Assembly (NCBI RefSeq): GCF_010093535.1
Contig: NW_022985200.1
Coordinates: 1-64,000, forward strand
DNA: 64,000 bases
Direction of reading: 5' to 3'
DNA from: Lindgomyces ingoldianus
Taxonomy: Eukaryota > Ascomycota > Dothideomycetes > Pleosporales > Lindgomycetaceae
A program made the position numbers and the translations under genes. Positions 30,848 to 43,976 of this stretch are shown in pieces. Position 1 is the stretch's first letter, and each line of letters starts with the position of its first letter. The notes beneath the pieces were generated by a model, which saw only the letters and a program-made list of their open reading frames with translations, had not been told where the DNA came from and made no database searches.

Positions 30848-31052
30848 TGTGAGAGCACTGTGAAGCAGGAAGCATGAAGCGCAGAAGAGAGTACAGGATA
30901 GTATTAATAGATGAATCCTTGAGGAGACTTAGAGGTTTGTAAGAGGATATATATATATATGTGCTAGAGCACATAACAGGACGTTATATGCCTAAGGCTT
31001 GGCTAAGGGCTCTCTAGGGAGAGTCTAAGGCATGTCTAAGTTAACTATAACA
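30848..31052 (-). repeat. LTR of a gypsy-like element (R4)
   Basis: The segment runs TGTGAGAGCACTG...AACTATAACA, about 205 bp, with a polypurine tract in minus orientation directly at its right edge (31053-31068, GAAGGAGGGGGG on minus). This is the 3' LTR arrangement of a minus-strand element. The matching second LTR was not found. A short AT dinucleotide run lies near 30948-30960. Confidence 0.55.
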
Positions 31053-31891
31053 TAGCCCCCCTCCTTCTACAAGTTGTCCTTAATTCTGTAATTAGATAAG
31101 TAGGATATTATAGTAACTTAAACTAGCTCTAGGCAAACCTGCAGTAGAGACTATACAGGTTACACTTAAGTAGTACTTATTACTAGTAAGTAAACTCTAA
31201 AAAACTTTAGTAAAAAAACTATATTTAAAAAAGTATAACTAAGAAATTTAAAATATTATTACTAGTGCTATAGTTACTAATATAAAGTGTTTTTATTTTA
31301 TTTAGTAAAGCCTAACAAGCTTATAAAAGCTAAGTAAAGTAAATAGTTTATAATTAAAAAGCTTATGTTTATAAAAGTAACTTAAAATTATAACTTTTTT
31401 ATTACTATTTAGTTAAAGTTTACTTTTAAAGGTTTTAAAGCTTTAGTTTTAGTATTTATAAGTACTATATAGCATTTATAAATGCACTAGTTCTATATAG
31501 GTAGTTTTTTATATATATAGTAGTTAATTACTAGGTTTTTTTTATTAAAAAATAGTTATTAGAAAGATTATAATTTTGTAATTTTATTTAAAATAGCTTA
31601 AAGTTTTAATATATTACTAAAATAGTTTTAAAGTTAGTGCTATAAAGCTTTTAAAACTAAGTCTATAGCTACTTTAGTCTAAAGTTATAAGTGCGAAATA
31701 AAAAAGTATAGTGCTATATAAGTAAGTTATTAAAAGAGAATCTTTTTAACTATGTTTCTAATGTATCCTGTAGTCTAGGCTATAGTTTAGTATCTCTTAC
31801 AAATTACAGCCTATTACTGCGCCTAGTATAAGTTATGTTTATTATAAACTTCTACCTCTTAGTACTTCTTAAGGTATTAGCTTAATTTATA
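31053..31891 (-). mobile_element. Degraded interior of a gypsy-like element
   Basis: It follows the R4 LTR and polypurine tract and is interrupted at 31892 by a T2 transposon. It is very AT-rich and no integrase or RT motif could be read. It may join the gag remnant at 33740-34845, but the LTRs on the two sides differ, so two elements are probably fused. Confidence 0.4.
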
Positions 31892-33737
31892 ACGTACCTA
31901 ACAGGTTGGCCGGCCACTTTTGCTAAGCCCCTACTAAAACCACCCTATTCTAGCGCAAAACAGCCTACTTTAGCCCTATATAAAGTAATATAACATAAGA
32001 TATTATTTAGAGTCTACTTCTACTACTTTCTTACACATACGTAAGTTATGCCTAGTCTAATTACACTACTTATATTACCTTTAACTTACCTTACTTTCTT
32101 TAGCGTGCACCTGCGTCTTTAGCTTCTTCCTATTACTACGCGCTTTAAACTTCTTTAAAGTAGTTAAATAAGCCTTATTTTTAACTATTAAAGTCTTTTT
32201 TACTTAAATCTGCTTCCTTTTATGCAATCTATGTTATGTGGCAGCCTTATTTACTGCTTAAAGCTTTATAATTTTTTTTATGCTAACACTAGCTTATGGG
32301 TAAGAATTACTGCCCTCTTTAAACCCTTTTTAAAGGCCTTTACTATAGATGTTAGTAAGCTATTTATATGCCTTTAAATTTTTACTTTTATAAGCATTAA
32401 TTATAACTTAAATTTAAAAGTATTACTTAGGGTTTATAACTACTAGAGCTTGTTATTAATAAGTTGTAGTAGTAATAAAGTACGCAACTAGACATTAAGG
32501 GCTATTTTAACTTATTTTAGGTTAAATAGGACTAAACTAGCGCCTTGAAACTCTTTTTAAATATTACTAGAAGTAAGTACTGCATTATAAGCATGTATAA
32601 AGCATAGTAAGAACTTAAGTTTTATAATATAAGTAATTTAGTTGTACATAAGATTTTTAGCTTAGCACCTATACACTTTCTTTAAAGGGGTAAAACAACC
32701 TACATTAAAAGGCTGTAAGAGGTGTAATAAGTGTAAAAGCATATAAATAGTAATAATCTTATTCTTCTTATAGTACTACTAAAAATTAAGTAAGTTATAG
32801 CTTTTATAGCTATTAATAATAAAAAGCTAATAAGCACTTATAACTTTGTTTTATATGTTTATTAAAGTGCTTTAACTACTGCAGCCTAAGCTTATTTATT
32901 ATCTAGCTGTTTTTAGAGACTATAATAACCTAGTTTTAAAGCAGATTCTTTTTTCTTATACTAAGTAAAAAAGTAATAGCAGCTCTTAAAAATAATAAAA
33001 AGTAAAATAGCTTACTTTATTATATTAATACTTTAAATAACTATTATTTGCTTTTTATTACTTTACTATATTACTTTTAGCTGTCTTTATTTTTTTTAAA
33101 GCTATAATAACTACTCTAGTTAATATTTAGCCTATTATAAAGCCTAACTTATTAAAGTTATATATGTTTTTATCTTAAATACTGTACTTAGCTTTTATGT
33201 TAGCTACTAGGCAAAACTAGCTCTAAATAACCTTTAGATTCTTATAAAGTGCTCTTTTATAATTATACTTATAATTAAACTTTATTATAAACTTAGAGTA
33301 GTGCTTAACTTATATACTAGGCTAGTTTAAGCTAACCTAGCCTAAATTACACTCTGCACGTAAGAAATTAGCTATATTAGCTATAGCTATAAGCTTAGAG
33401 GGAAATTTATGTATAATAAGCTTAAGTATATACTTAATAACTACTTTTTTTTAAGCTTAGTTAGATTCTTTAATTTAAGCTAGTATTCTACTTCTAAAGG
33501 CTATCTAGCGCGTTAATTACTTAGTGTTGTGTAAAAGACATTATAAATAGCTATAGTGTGTTATAAGAAAAGTTTTAAGTCTTATTTAAAAGCCTAAAGA
33601 GTAAGCTATATTTAATATTCTTTAGAAGATTTAATCTAGTGTTGTTGTTAAAGCATTATGTAGATAGGTAGAGTGTAGTAGGGGCTTAGCAAAAGTGGCC
33701 AACCAACCTGTGTGGCTAGCCAACCTGTTAGGTACGT
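31892..33737 (-). mobile_element. Fot-like transposon T2, copy b
   Basis: It is 1846 bp with ACGTACCTAACAGG at the left, its complement at the right, and TA flanks (31890-31891, 33738-33739). The transposase remnant is on the minus strand. The left terminal repeat has one subrepeat, as in copy a. It is more strongly RIPped than copy a. Confidence 0.85.
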
Positions 33738-33739
33738 TA

Positions 33740-34845
33740 GTTTTCTTTATATTTTTAGAAAAGTCTTTAGTTAAGTTATTTTTTAATATTAGTTAAAGCT
33801 AACTTTTTTTTCTATACTTAAAGCTTTTATTACTACTATAGTATTTTTGTTCTTCTTTTTTTTAATGTTTAGGTAATTTCTTTAAAAGTAGCTTACTTTT
33901 TTATAGTTTAAATTAGCTTTCTTTTTATATTACTTTTTTAGTATAAAGAGCCTTTTTTTGAAAAAAAAATATGTTATGTTTTTAGTTTTCTTTTTATAGC
34001 TTTAATTTTACTAAAGTCTATTAGTTTTTTATAATAAGTAAGCTTTTCTTTTAGTTTTAGAGTAAATGTAGTTTTTTCTTCTTTGTCTTCTTTCTTTTTT
34101 TAAGCTCTCTTTTATAAAGATAGTTATTATATAAGGTTGCTACTTTAATAAATTTAACTAGCTTTTTTAGCTTTTTTTTAATAAATTTTTTTATCCTTTA
34201 CTAGGTCTCTAAGTTCTTTATAAACATCTTATATAAGGCTTTTTAGTTAGTCTATCTACATTAAGGTTAGTATTCTCTAAATCTAGCTATGTAGGCTTAG
34301 ACTAAGCTTTTTCCTTATTAAAGATTATCTATTTTGTCTACTGCTATGTCTTTTTTATTAGCTAGGCTCTAGATAGCTGTTAGCGCATTCTTAAATAATT
34401 ATACTATTATAAATATGTTCTATGTTTTTTTAAAAGCAGTTATTTATATACTTAATAGTTTCTCTAATAGTCTGCATAAGGTTAAAACTACATTATAGAG
34501 TGTCTATTTAGTAATAGTTCTATTTATTAGATTATTCTATAATCTATTTTAAATGCTTCTAGGCTGTAGTTTATATATAGGTAGCATTATATAAAAAATA
34601 ACTTTAAGTCTCTTAGGTTCTTTTTAAAAGGCTTTAGTAGTAGAAGTTATAGAGATTTTTTTACTTGTATATTATTTTCTTTATCTTTTTTATTTTATAA
34701 GGTAGCTACTTAGACTTAGAAGTTTTAGATTTACTTTAATAGTTTTACTTTATTTATATTAGGTTATAGGTAGCTCTAGATAGTGCAGCGCTTGCTATTA
34801 AAGTGTTAAGCGTAGGATTTATACTTTCTAAAAAGAGGTAATTAA
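33740..34845 (-). pseudogene. Gypsy R3 gag remnant with zinc knuckle
   Basis: The minus strand near 33880-33925 reads NLNYKKVSYF followed by stop-Arg-Asn-Tyr, a RIPped CCHC knuckle like that of R1 gag. It lies just inside the R3 LTR that begins at 34846, as expected for a minus-strand element. The C-terminal side is cut by T2 copy b. Confidence 0.6.
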
Positions 34846-36510
34846 TGTTACAATATCCACTTACTAGTCACGTGCCAATAAGAGAGTGTGTTAGGTGCGC
34901 AGGCCTAGGCGGGATATAGAGTTAGAGTTGAAGGATAAGTTCTGTTAGAGTGTACAGTCCTATTATAAAGCTTATAAGAGTAGAGGAGAAGTTTACAGGC
35001 TTATTATAGTTTGTCTTTTAAGCTGTATAAGAAGCAGAAAAATAATCTTATAAAGATAATAATTAAATTAAATATAACATACTTTACAGGCAAGTTGCTT
35101 ACACATCTAAGTTACTTACTTTTACTAAGACCCTACTAAACTACTCTTTCTACACTAATACATTCTTAATAACACTACTTAAATATGCTAAAAAAAATTT
35201 AATATAGCTTATGCTTTAAGCTTTTAAATAAAATATAAAACTTTTAAAGAAACATGCTACAGCTATATGTAAAGTCTTATAAAAAATAATAAATAACTAT
35301 AGTGCTAGATAACTTTTACAAGCTAATTCTACAGCTAAATTATAAAGGCTAAGTAATAAAAAGAAGTAGGTAATTATTAAAACTATACTTAAGCTATATG
35401 CGTAAGGAATTTCCTTTTAAATAGTATTTATAGCTAATATAGCTAATTCTTTACACACTAAGCTTAATCTAGGCTATATTTACATAAACTAGCCTAGTAC
35501 ATTTATAAAGTGTTATTTAAAGCTTAAAGTAAAGTTTTAAGTGTAAGTATAGTTAAAAAATATTTAGCTAATTATAAAGCCTATTTTACTAAAGTTATAT
35601 GTGTTATTATTTTAGATGCTATACTTAGCTTTAATATTCTTTATAAGGCTAAACCTACTTTAAATTACTCTAGAACTTTTTATAAAAAGCTCTTTTATAG
35701 TTATACTTATGCTTAAATATTACTTTAAGCTCTAAATAATACTTTACAAACATATAAAGCTAGTTTATGCTAATATAGCCTAGATTACACTTAGCGTGTA
35801 AAGAATTAGCTATATTAGCTATAAATACTATTTAAGGGGAAATTCTTTACGCATATAGCTTAAGTATAGTCTTAATAATTACCTGCTTTTTTTTATTACT
35901 TAGCCTTTATAATTTAGCTACAGAATTAGCTTGTAAAAGTTATCTAGTGCTATAGATATTTATTCTTTTTTATAAAACTTTATACATAGCTATAGCATGT
36001 TTTTTTAAAAGTTTTATGTTTTATTTAAAAGCTTAGAGTGTAAGCTATATCTAATATTCTTTTAGCACATCTAAGTAGTGTTGTTAGGAATGCATTAGTG
36101 TAAAAGGAGTAGTTTAGTAGGGTCTAAGTAAAAGTAAGTAACTTAGGTGTGTAAGCAACTTGCCTGTAAAGTACGTTATATTATAAGATATATAAAAGTA
36201 ATAAGTGTCTTTAGAAATAATTATAGCTACTTAGTCTTATTATAAAGATAAAACTAAGCTTTAATTATAACTGGCTAACTATCGTTAAGATTAAGACTAT
36301 ATACTAGGTCTTTAGTCGCAGTGGTCGCAGTGGTCTCTGTTGCGACCGCTGCGTCCAAGCTATGCCTGATTGGTGTACCATGATCTAATTGTCCCGGCTA
36401 GGCTTCGCCAGGCCTTATACTGCATAGCCAAGAGGGCTGTCCACTAATAATGTTCGTATAACTCTAGTGCCGTCCGACACTCGCTTACAGCCCTATCCTA
36501 GATCGTAACA
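34846..36510 (-). repeat. Gypsy R3 LTR, split by a palindromic MITE
   Basis: It begins TGTTACAATATCC and ends ATCGTAACA. It is about 560 bp once the MITE (35077-36176) is removed. It contains AGTGTACAGTCCT at 34949-34961. The last 220 bases (36290-36510) are GC-rich and almost unmutated, with a short direct repeat of GTCGCAGTG. The second LTR of R3 is not in the window. Confidence 0.6.
35077..36176. mobile_element. Palindromic Fot-derived MITE, copy 4
   Basis: It is 1100 bp, ends ACATAC.../...GTACGT, with TA flanks. The arms are mirror images around about 35.63 kb. It lies inside the R3 LTR. Confidence 0.88.
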
Positions 36511-37075
36511 GTCGGCTGATTAAAAGTATAGAAGTGTGTAGAGACTTAGAAACCTAGGAATTCTATTAAGACTAACAGGCCTTATACAAAAGGATATTAG
36601 AAAACTACTAAGCTAGCTAAGAGAAAAGATGCAACTAAATACTTAGGGGAATAGAGGTACAGCAAAGGCTAGAGTAGAGTTAGAGTAGATATAAGAAACT
36701 TTTAGATGTAAGTTTATTAAGTAAACTTTATATAAAATAATTTATATAAATTATTACACTACTTTTCTCTCTATAAATTAATAGTCTTTATTAGTAGTAC
36801 TTAAAGTATAAAAGTACTACTGCCTTCTCTTTATAGCATGTTATAAGTAGTAAGGTAGGTAACTATAGCTTTAAAAAAAGCTTTTCTAAGTAGTAAGGTA
36901 GGTAACTATAGCTTTAAAAAAAAGCTTTTCTAAGTATACTTAAAAACCTAGGTTTAGTACTTATAAGCTAATCTATATGTTTTTTAACAGTAAAAAACTA
37001 TTTTAATTTAAATATAGATTTTTTAATAGCTACACTAATAAAGTACGCTTTAAAAGTATAAAACACTTTTATTTA
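36511..37075. other. Unassigned AT-rich DNA with a tandem duplication
   Basis: No gene was seen. A 43-bp unit (TAGTAAGGTAGGTAACTATA...) occurs twice head to tail at 36848-36934. Parts resemble 115-345. Confidence 0.5.
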
Positions 37076-37461
37076 ACATACACTATAGGCAACTTGCTTA
37101 CACATCTAAGTTGCTTACTTTTACTAAAACCTTACTAAACTACTTTTTCTATACTAATGCATTTCTAACAACACTACTTAGATATGCTAAAAGAATGTTA
37201 GATATAGCTTATACTTTAGGCTTTTAAATAAAACATAACACTTTTAAAGCAACATGCTGCAGCTATTTATAAAGTCTTTTAAATAATAATAAATAACATA
37301 CTAGACAACCTTTACAAGCTAATTATATAGCTAACTTATAAAGGCTAAATAAGAATAAAAATAAGTAATTATTAAGCATATACTTAAGCTATATATGTAA
37401 GGATTTTTCTTTTAGCTAGCAACTGTAGCTAATATAGCTAATTTTTTACACACTAAGCATA
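37076..37461. mobile_element. Left-end fragment of a TIR-1 (Fot-like) element
   Basis: A terminal repeat starting ACATACAC after TA is followed by the usual 5' end region, cut at 37461 by another TIR-1 transposon. Beyond that insertion the sequence continues as T2, not TIR-1, so the two flanks do not belong to one intact element. Confidence 0.65.
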
Positions 37462-38310
37462 ACGTACTTCATGGGCGAGTCGCTCACACACCCGAGTCGC
37501 TCACTTTTGCTAAGACCCCACCCCAACAAACTCTATTATGGCCTATAACAACCCGCTCTAGCACTATATAGTACAGTACAGCCTAGAATATTATTTAGAT
37601 ACTACTTCTGCTTCTTGCTTACACGTTTGCGCGTTATGCCTAGTCTAATTGCACTGTCTGTAGCGCCTTTAGGATAGCTTACTTACTTTAGCTTACACCT
37701 GCTTCTTTGCCTTTTTTCTGTTACTGCGCGCTCTAAACTCCTTTAGAGCTGTTAAGCGTAGGCTTTTTTAAATTATTAAGGTTTTTTTTACCTTAATCTG
37801 CTTTTTTTTATGTAATTTATGTTGTGTAGCAGCCTTATTAGCTGCTTAAAGCTTAGTAATTTCTTGTTGCGCTAACACTAGCTTATACATAATTATTGCT
37901 GCCCCCTTTAAGACCTTTTTAAACGCCTTAACTATAGAAGTTAGTAAACTATTTATATACTTTTAAATTCTTATCTTTATAAGCATTAATTATAACCTAA
38001 GTTCTAAAGTATTGCTTAGGGTTTACAACTGCTAGGGCTTGTTATATATAGGTAGTAGTAGTAATAGAGTGCGCAACTTTACATTAAGGCCTATTATAAC
38101 CTGTTATAGGTTAAAAGGAACTAATCTAGCGCTTTAGAACCTTTCTTAGATATTACTAAAAGTAATTACAGCATTATAAGCTACTTTAAAGCATAGCAGG
38201 AACTTTATCTTTATAATATAAGTAATCTAGTTGCGCATAAGGTTTTTAGCTTAGCGCTTATACACTTTCTTTAAAGAAGTAAAACAACCTACATTAAGTA
38301 GCTATAAAAA

Positions 38311-41300
38311 TGTCACAATTGTGCATAAGTAAGGTTATAGAGCTTTACAGAGGTCTAGTTTAATTACTACGTGAGGTATTATAGTAGGTACAAGACATTG
38401 TGTGAGGAATAGGAAGGTTTAGAAAGAAATTAGTAATTAAATACTTAGCTTAAAAGTCTAAGCGCTTTAGGTATAAATTAAGCCTGTTTTAAGTTTAGTT
38501 AGTGTTAAAGCAGTTTATGCTTAAGTTTATGTCTATGTTATATTATATTTATGTTAGACGTGCACTAATAATACTCTAGTACACGTCTAATATAGTTATG
38601 TCTAGGATCTAGGGAGGATACTGTGACAGTACCCCCCCCCTTATTAGAAAGGGAATCCTTTACATTAGTAGTTCTAGCATTAGGTTGTCTTTATTAGGGT
38701 ACAGGTTTAGTTTAGATAAGTATTAGGCGTAGAATTAGGTTACTGTAGAGTTTTTTTATAAGGCTTCTGTAGGTTTTTATAACAGTTTATTATATCTAGT
38801 CTATTTTATAAGGTATTTATAAATATGTTTCTTTTTATTAAACTAAATCTATTTAATGTCTTCTATAATGTATTCTAGTTTGTTGTTTATAATAATAGGT
38901 TTAGGTAGCAGGTTTAGCTGTCTAAGTAAATAGTTAGATTTAGGGGCTACTTAGCGCAGCAACAATACGTAGAACACAGGGTGTATCTTCATGCTGTTAG
39001 GTAGGATTAATTAGTAGGTGTGCAATAAAACTATATAGGCTACTATAAAGAGGCTAAGGTTCTTCTAATTAAGTTTCTTTAATTATTAGTTTATTTAGAT
39101 ATTTCTAGCATCTAGCTAGACCTTCTTGCTAGCTGCATATGTAAGAGTAGAGGTTTAGGATTAGTTTACATACTCTTATTAAAAAGCTTAAGCTTATGTA
39201 AGCTTTTTATAAACATATTTAAATATATTTTAGATTTTATTAATAAGTCTATTTAAGTCTATTACTTATACTAATTAATAAGTTAGTTAGAGGGTATTTA
39301 TAGGTAGTTTAAATTCTATTTAGAGGTAGTATCTATAGTTTGCTAAGAACAGGGATACTTATGTTAATTTAGATGTTATGTTATTAGCTTTAAACTATGC
39401 TGTAGCTAACTATTTTACCTAGTTATCCTACTAGTAGTTTATATATGCTTATAGGACTTATTTTATTACAGTGTTTACGTTCTTAGTCTAGCTGTTAGTC
39501 TCTAGGTAAAAAGCTGTAGATAGATAAAGGACAATTTAGAGCTGTTTATAAAGTTTGTCCTAGAAGGCTAAGACAAACTGCGTACCTCTGTCTAATATAA
39601 TTATGTTAGGCAGGCTATAGTAAACCTATACGTATTAGTAGAATAACTAGGCTATATTAGGGGCAGTTATAAAGAAACATAGTATTAAGTGTTAATACTT
39701 AGTTAAGTAATTAACAACTACTATAATATTTATGTACCCTTTAGATAGAGGTAGGTCTATAATAAAATTAATTAATATGTCTTTTTAAGCTTGTTTAGAA
39801 ATTAGAAGTAGTTTAAGCAGGCTATTGTACCTTTCTTAAAAGGCCTTTACTTTACAGCAAGTATAGCAACATAATACATATTAGCGTACAGTATAGAACA
39901 TGCAGGGCTAGTAGTACTCTCTTTATAGTAGGTTAAAAGTCTTTCCTCTGCCTAGGTGTTCTCTAACAGGCAAGTTGTGTATAATTTAGAGTAGTTTAAT
40001 TCTTAGTTTATTAGAATTAAGAATTATAAGTTAGTTATAGTAATATAGCTTACTATTTTAGTTTTTATAGTTAGCTAGTGTTACCTTTTTTAACTAACTA
40101 GCGCTGTTTTAGAGTAGGTCTAAGGTTTCTTAGATAAATTTATTATTTAAATACTGATTAGTAATAATTTAATTAATTATCTAATTTATTTTATTTAGGT
40201 TAAGGTCTAAAAATAGCTTAGGTTAGAGTAAAGTTTAGTGTTAAGCCTTTTACACTTCTTTCTAAGTAAGAATGTTTTAGGATTGCTTTATAAAAGCATC
40301 TAGTTTCTCTTTATCTTAACTAAGATAATAAGTAATCTTAAAATTAAAATAGAATAAGTATTTAAACTAACAGGCTTATTAGTAGCTAAGTTGTTTTATA
40401 GTTACAAAGTACTATAAGTTCTTGTAGTTAAATAGGACTTGTATTAGATGCGCTGCACTTTCTAGTTTAAGTTACTATTATTTAAAGCAGCATACTATAG
40501 CAAGTAATTTCTTGTTATAAATTTTATAATTACCTTTTGCAGGACTTATTCTTTTTAAGAAGTATGTAATAGGCCTAATAGTCCTGTCTAGCTTAGTCTA
40601 GAAGAGAACTCCTGCTACTACGTAGTCTAAGGCATTAGCTTCTATAAGTATTAGTAGTTTAGAGTTAAAGTAGTAGAGTATTAAGGCTTTAGTAAAGGCT
40701 TTCTTTAGCTAGTTAAAGGACTATTAGTAATTTAAGTTAAAGTTAAATTAAACTCTTTTTTTAGTAAGTATAATTATAGGGCTTACTAGCTATAAAAAGT
40801 TGTTAATAAATTATTAGTAAAAGTTAGTAAATTTTATAAAAGCTTAAACATCTTTTACATCTTTTAAGTATTGCTAATTTAGCACAGTCTAAACTTTAAT
40901 AGGGTCTATTTAGATGCTATCTGTAGAGATTACATATTCTAAATATGTAACCTTTAATTAGTAGAACTTGCATTTGTCTATGTTAAGTTGTAGACCTACT
41001 TCTTCTATAGCCTTTAGCACTAGGCGTACATGCTGTTTATGCTCTAAAAGGCTGTTGCTGTAGATTAGAATATTATTAATATACATAGTGTAGAACATGT
41101 CTAGGTAGGGTTAGAGCAAGTTGTTTATAAAATGTTAAAAAGTACTAGGCGTATTAGCTAAGCTAAAGGGCATTACTAGGTACTTAAATAGTCTGTATTA
41201 GGTCTAAAATGCTGTTAGCTACTTATTACCCTTTACTATTCTTAGCTTATTAAAGGCAGTAATAATATCTAACTTTATAAAATACTTTGCTTTGCTTAGT

Positions 41301-43976
41301 TAGCTTAAGGTTTTCTGTAAAAAGGGAATTAAGTATTAGTTTTTAATAGTAACAGTGTTTAGTCTTTAGTAGTTAACACAAAATTAAAGCCTACCTCTAG
41401 GTTTCTTTATAAATAGTATAAGTAACACTACTAGTAAGAAGCTAGCTTAAATAAACCTTTTTTCTAAGTTCTTATTAAGGTATTTTTAAAGCACTTTTAA
41501 TTTATTTAGTAACATTCTATATAGTAGCCTATAACTAGGTTGTTTACTAGGCTTAAGAGTTATTTAGTAATTATATAGATGTTATATTAAAAGCTTATTA
41601 AACTTATTTTTAGAAAAAGACATGTAATAAGTTGTAGTAGTTTTAAAAAACTATTATTATTAAGTTAGTGTGTTTTTAGGAAGCTAAAGCTTAGTCTATA
41701 TTAGAAATTATAACTGTGTAGATTTTATAATTTAGTTATTAAGCTAGAGTTACAAATAAGGCAGGTTCTATGTAGTAGATGTCTATCTGCTGTTTAAGTC
41801 CTAGTTTATGTTTAAATTAGGTAAGTAAAGGTTTCTTAAAAGCTTCTTTTTTTTTAGGTTTAAGCAGTTATTAAATTATTTTATATAGCTTATTTTAGTA
41901 AAAGGCCTAGCTTATTAGCCTTACTTAGGTAGTTTTTCTCTAGGTTATTAAAGAGTAGGTTTAAAGACCTTTTATATTAAGTGCTATTTAGGTGTTGTTT
42001 AGGTGTAAGCGTAAGCATATGTTTTAGCATTAAAAAAAGTTAAAGTTTAAAACTTACTCTTAGTAATTAAAGGTAACCTTGTGCTAATACAGCTATAGTT
42101 GTCTTAGGATTAAGTTATAATGTTCTATGTTTATTACATAAAGCTTAATCTGCTCCTTATAGTGTTAGTAGGTAATTATAACAGTTGTAGTATAGAAAAT
42201 AGAACTTTTTTTAAGTTGTTTTTTATTAAATCTAGTTAAGTAAATTATTTAGGTAAGTAGTATTAATTAAAGATTTAGTTTACGCGCTAGTTTTTTGTTA
42301 ATGTAACTTATGCTGTTTACTTCTAAGTTAATAAGAGCTTATATTAGAGCTAATATAGTTTCTTATTATAAATATATAAGAATATTAACTTAGTACTTTT
42401 AGTTATTAGTAGAGGACTTAGCCTATAGGTTAGCAAAGATCTAGTGTTAAATTAGTCCTAGAGGGCAACTTAGCCCTAGAACAAGCCTTTTTGCAGGCTC
42501 CTACTACTATAGCTGCAGCTATGTTAAGAGTAGCAAGGGGGATTAGAGCTTAAATACAAGTTAGAGCCTTTATAAAAATAAGATTAAAATAGTAAGAATC
42601 TTTAATAAGTGCTAGTAGCGCTACTTACGCAGACTTAAAAAAGGGGAACAAAGCAGTTTTAAAAGATATAACTATGCTTACTATACTTAAAGCATTAACT
42701 TTTTTTTTTATAATCTTTACGCTTTTTAGAATTAACTAGAGCATAATTTAAATTAATTTTTATTATGTTAGAGTCCTTATTTACAACTGCGCTAGTTTAG
42801 GGGCGTATTAGGGCTTGTACAGAGAGGAACCTTATGTTATTATTGTAGGTAGCAATTAGGTTTACATATGTGTTAAAGTTGTTTAGGAGAGGTTCTCCTA
42901 CTATAGCGCGTTACAGTTTAGTTAAGAGGGAGTTATATAAGGCTATAATTAGACCTATTTTATTTAGGCCTATATTAAATATAAGTTAGTAGAACTTAGT
43001 AAAGTGTAAAGTAAAGCTTTTTTTTCTTTGTTATAGAGTGTTTAAGTAACTTAAAGCTATTAACTTTTTATTTAGGTCTCTATAAGTTACTTATAAGAAC
43101 GCTATAAATTAATTTAGGTTAATAATATTTTTATCTATTAGTAAGTTAATTAAGGCTGTTACATTATAGTTAAGTTAAGAGTAGGCATATAGTAACTAAG
43201 AGTGTTTAAAGGGGAATTAGTCTGCGTTTCCTTTAAGTTTATATTAGAGCTTATGTAGAAAGAAAAGTAGGTCTTTCTATTTTCTATTAAATAGTAGAGG
43301 ATTAGGGAGTTAGTTAAATTTTATTACTAAGTTAAAAGAGTTATAAGTTATAGGTAGTGTTAGGCAGAAAAGAGTTAAGCTATCTCTAGACTTCTAGGTA
43401 AGCTTTAAGGCTAGTAAGTTTTTAGTTTCTACTACTATAATAAAAGTTAAGGTAGAAACAGACTGCTTAATAATGTAAAGCTGTTCTTTAAAGTCCTTTT
43501 AAAAAGCTTTAAAGCTTGTAATGTAGCAGCTTTTTTATAAAGTAAGCGCTTTTTAAAAGGCTTTTTAGCTTACTTTAATAGCTTAAAGTTATGTAAGTAC
43601 TAAGCTTATTAGATTAGATTTAAAGGCTATTCTTAGCTAGAGTTTTAACATAATGTAATGTTATAATTATGCATAAGTAAGGTTATAGAGCTTTACAGAG
43701 GTCTAGTTTAATTACTATGTAAGGTATTATAGTAGGTATAAGATGTTGTGTAAGGAACAAAAAAGTTTAGAAGGAAATTAGTAATTAAATACTTAACTTA
43801 GAAGTCTAAGCGCTTTAGGTATAAATTAAGCTTGTTTTAGGTTTAGTTAGTGTTAAGGCAGTTTATGCTTAAGTTTATGTCTATGTTGTGTTGTGTTTAT
43901 GTTAGACGTGCACTAATAATACTCTAGTACGCGTCTAATACAGTTATGTCTGGGATCCGGGGAGGATACCGTGACA
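38311..43976 (-). mobile_element. Ty3/gypsy retrotransposon R2, copy B
   Basis: The 318-bp LTRs are at 38311-38628 and 43659-43976, with a 5-bp duplication AAAAA (38306-38310, 43977-43981) and a total of 5666 bp. A C-rich run at 38629-38640 is the complement of the polypurine tract. It is colinear with copy A over its whole length. The LTR ends (TGTCAC, GTGACA) and the GGGATCC near 43951 are less mutated than in the interior. Confidence 0.92.
38800..43430 (-). pseudogene. R2 copy B gag-pol, RIP-inactivated
   Basis: It is colinear with copy A. The mutated RT YxDD box is at 41049-41077 on the minus strand, and integrase zinc-motif remnants lie near 39.84-39.90 kb. Stops are abundant, but several codons mutated in copy A are intact here, which shows the two copies were mutated independently. 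Confidence 0.72.
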
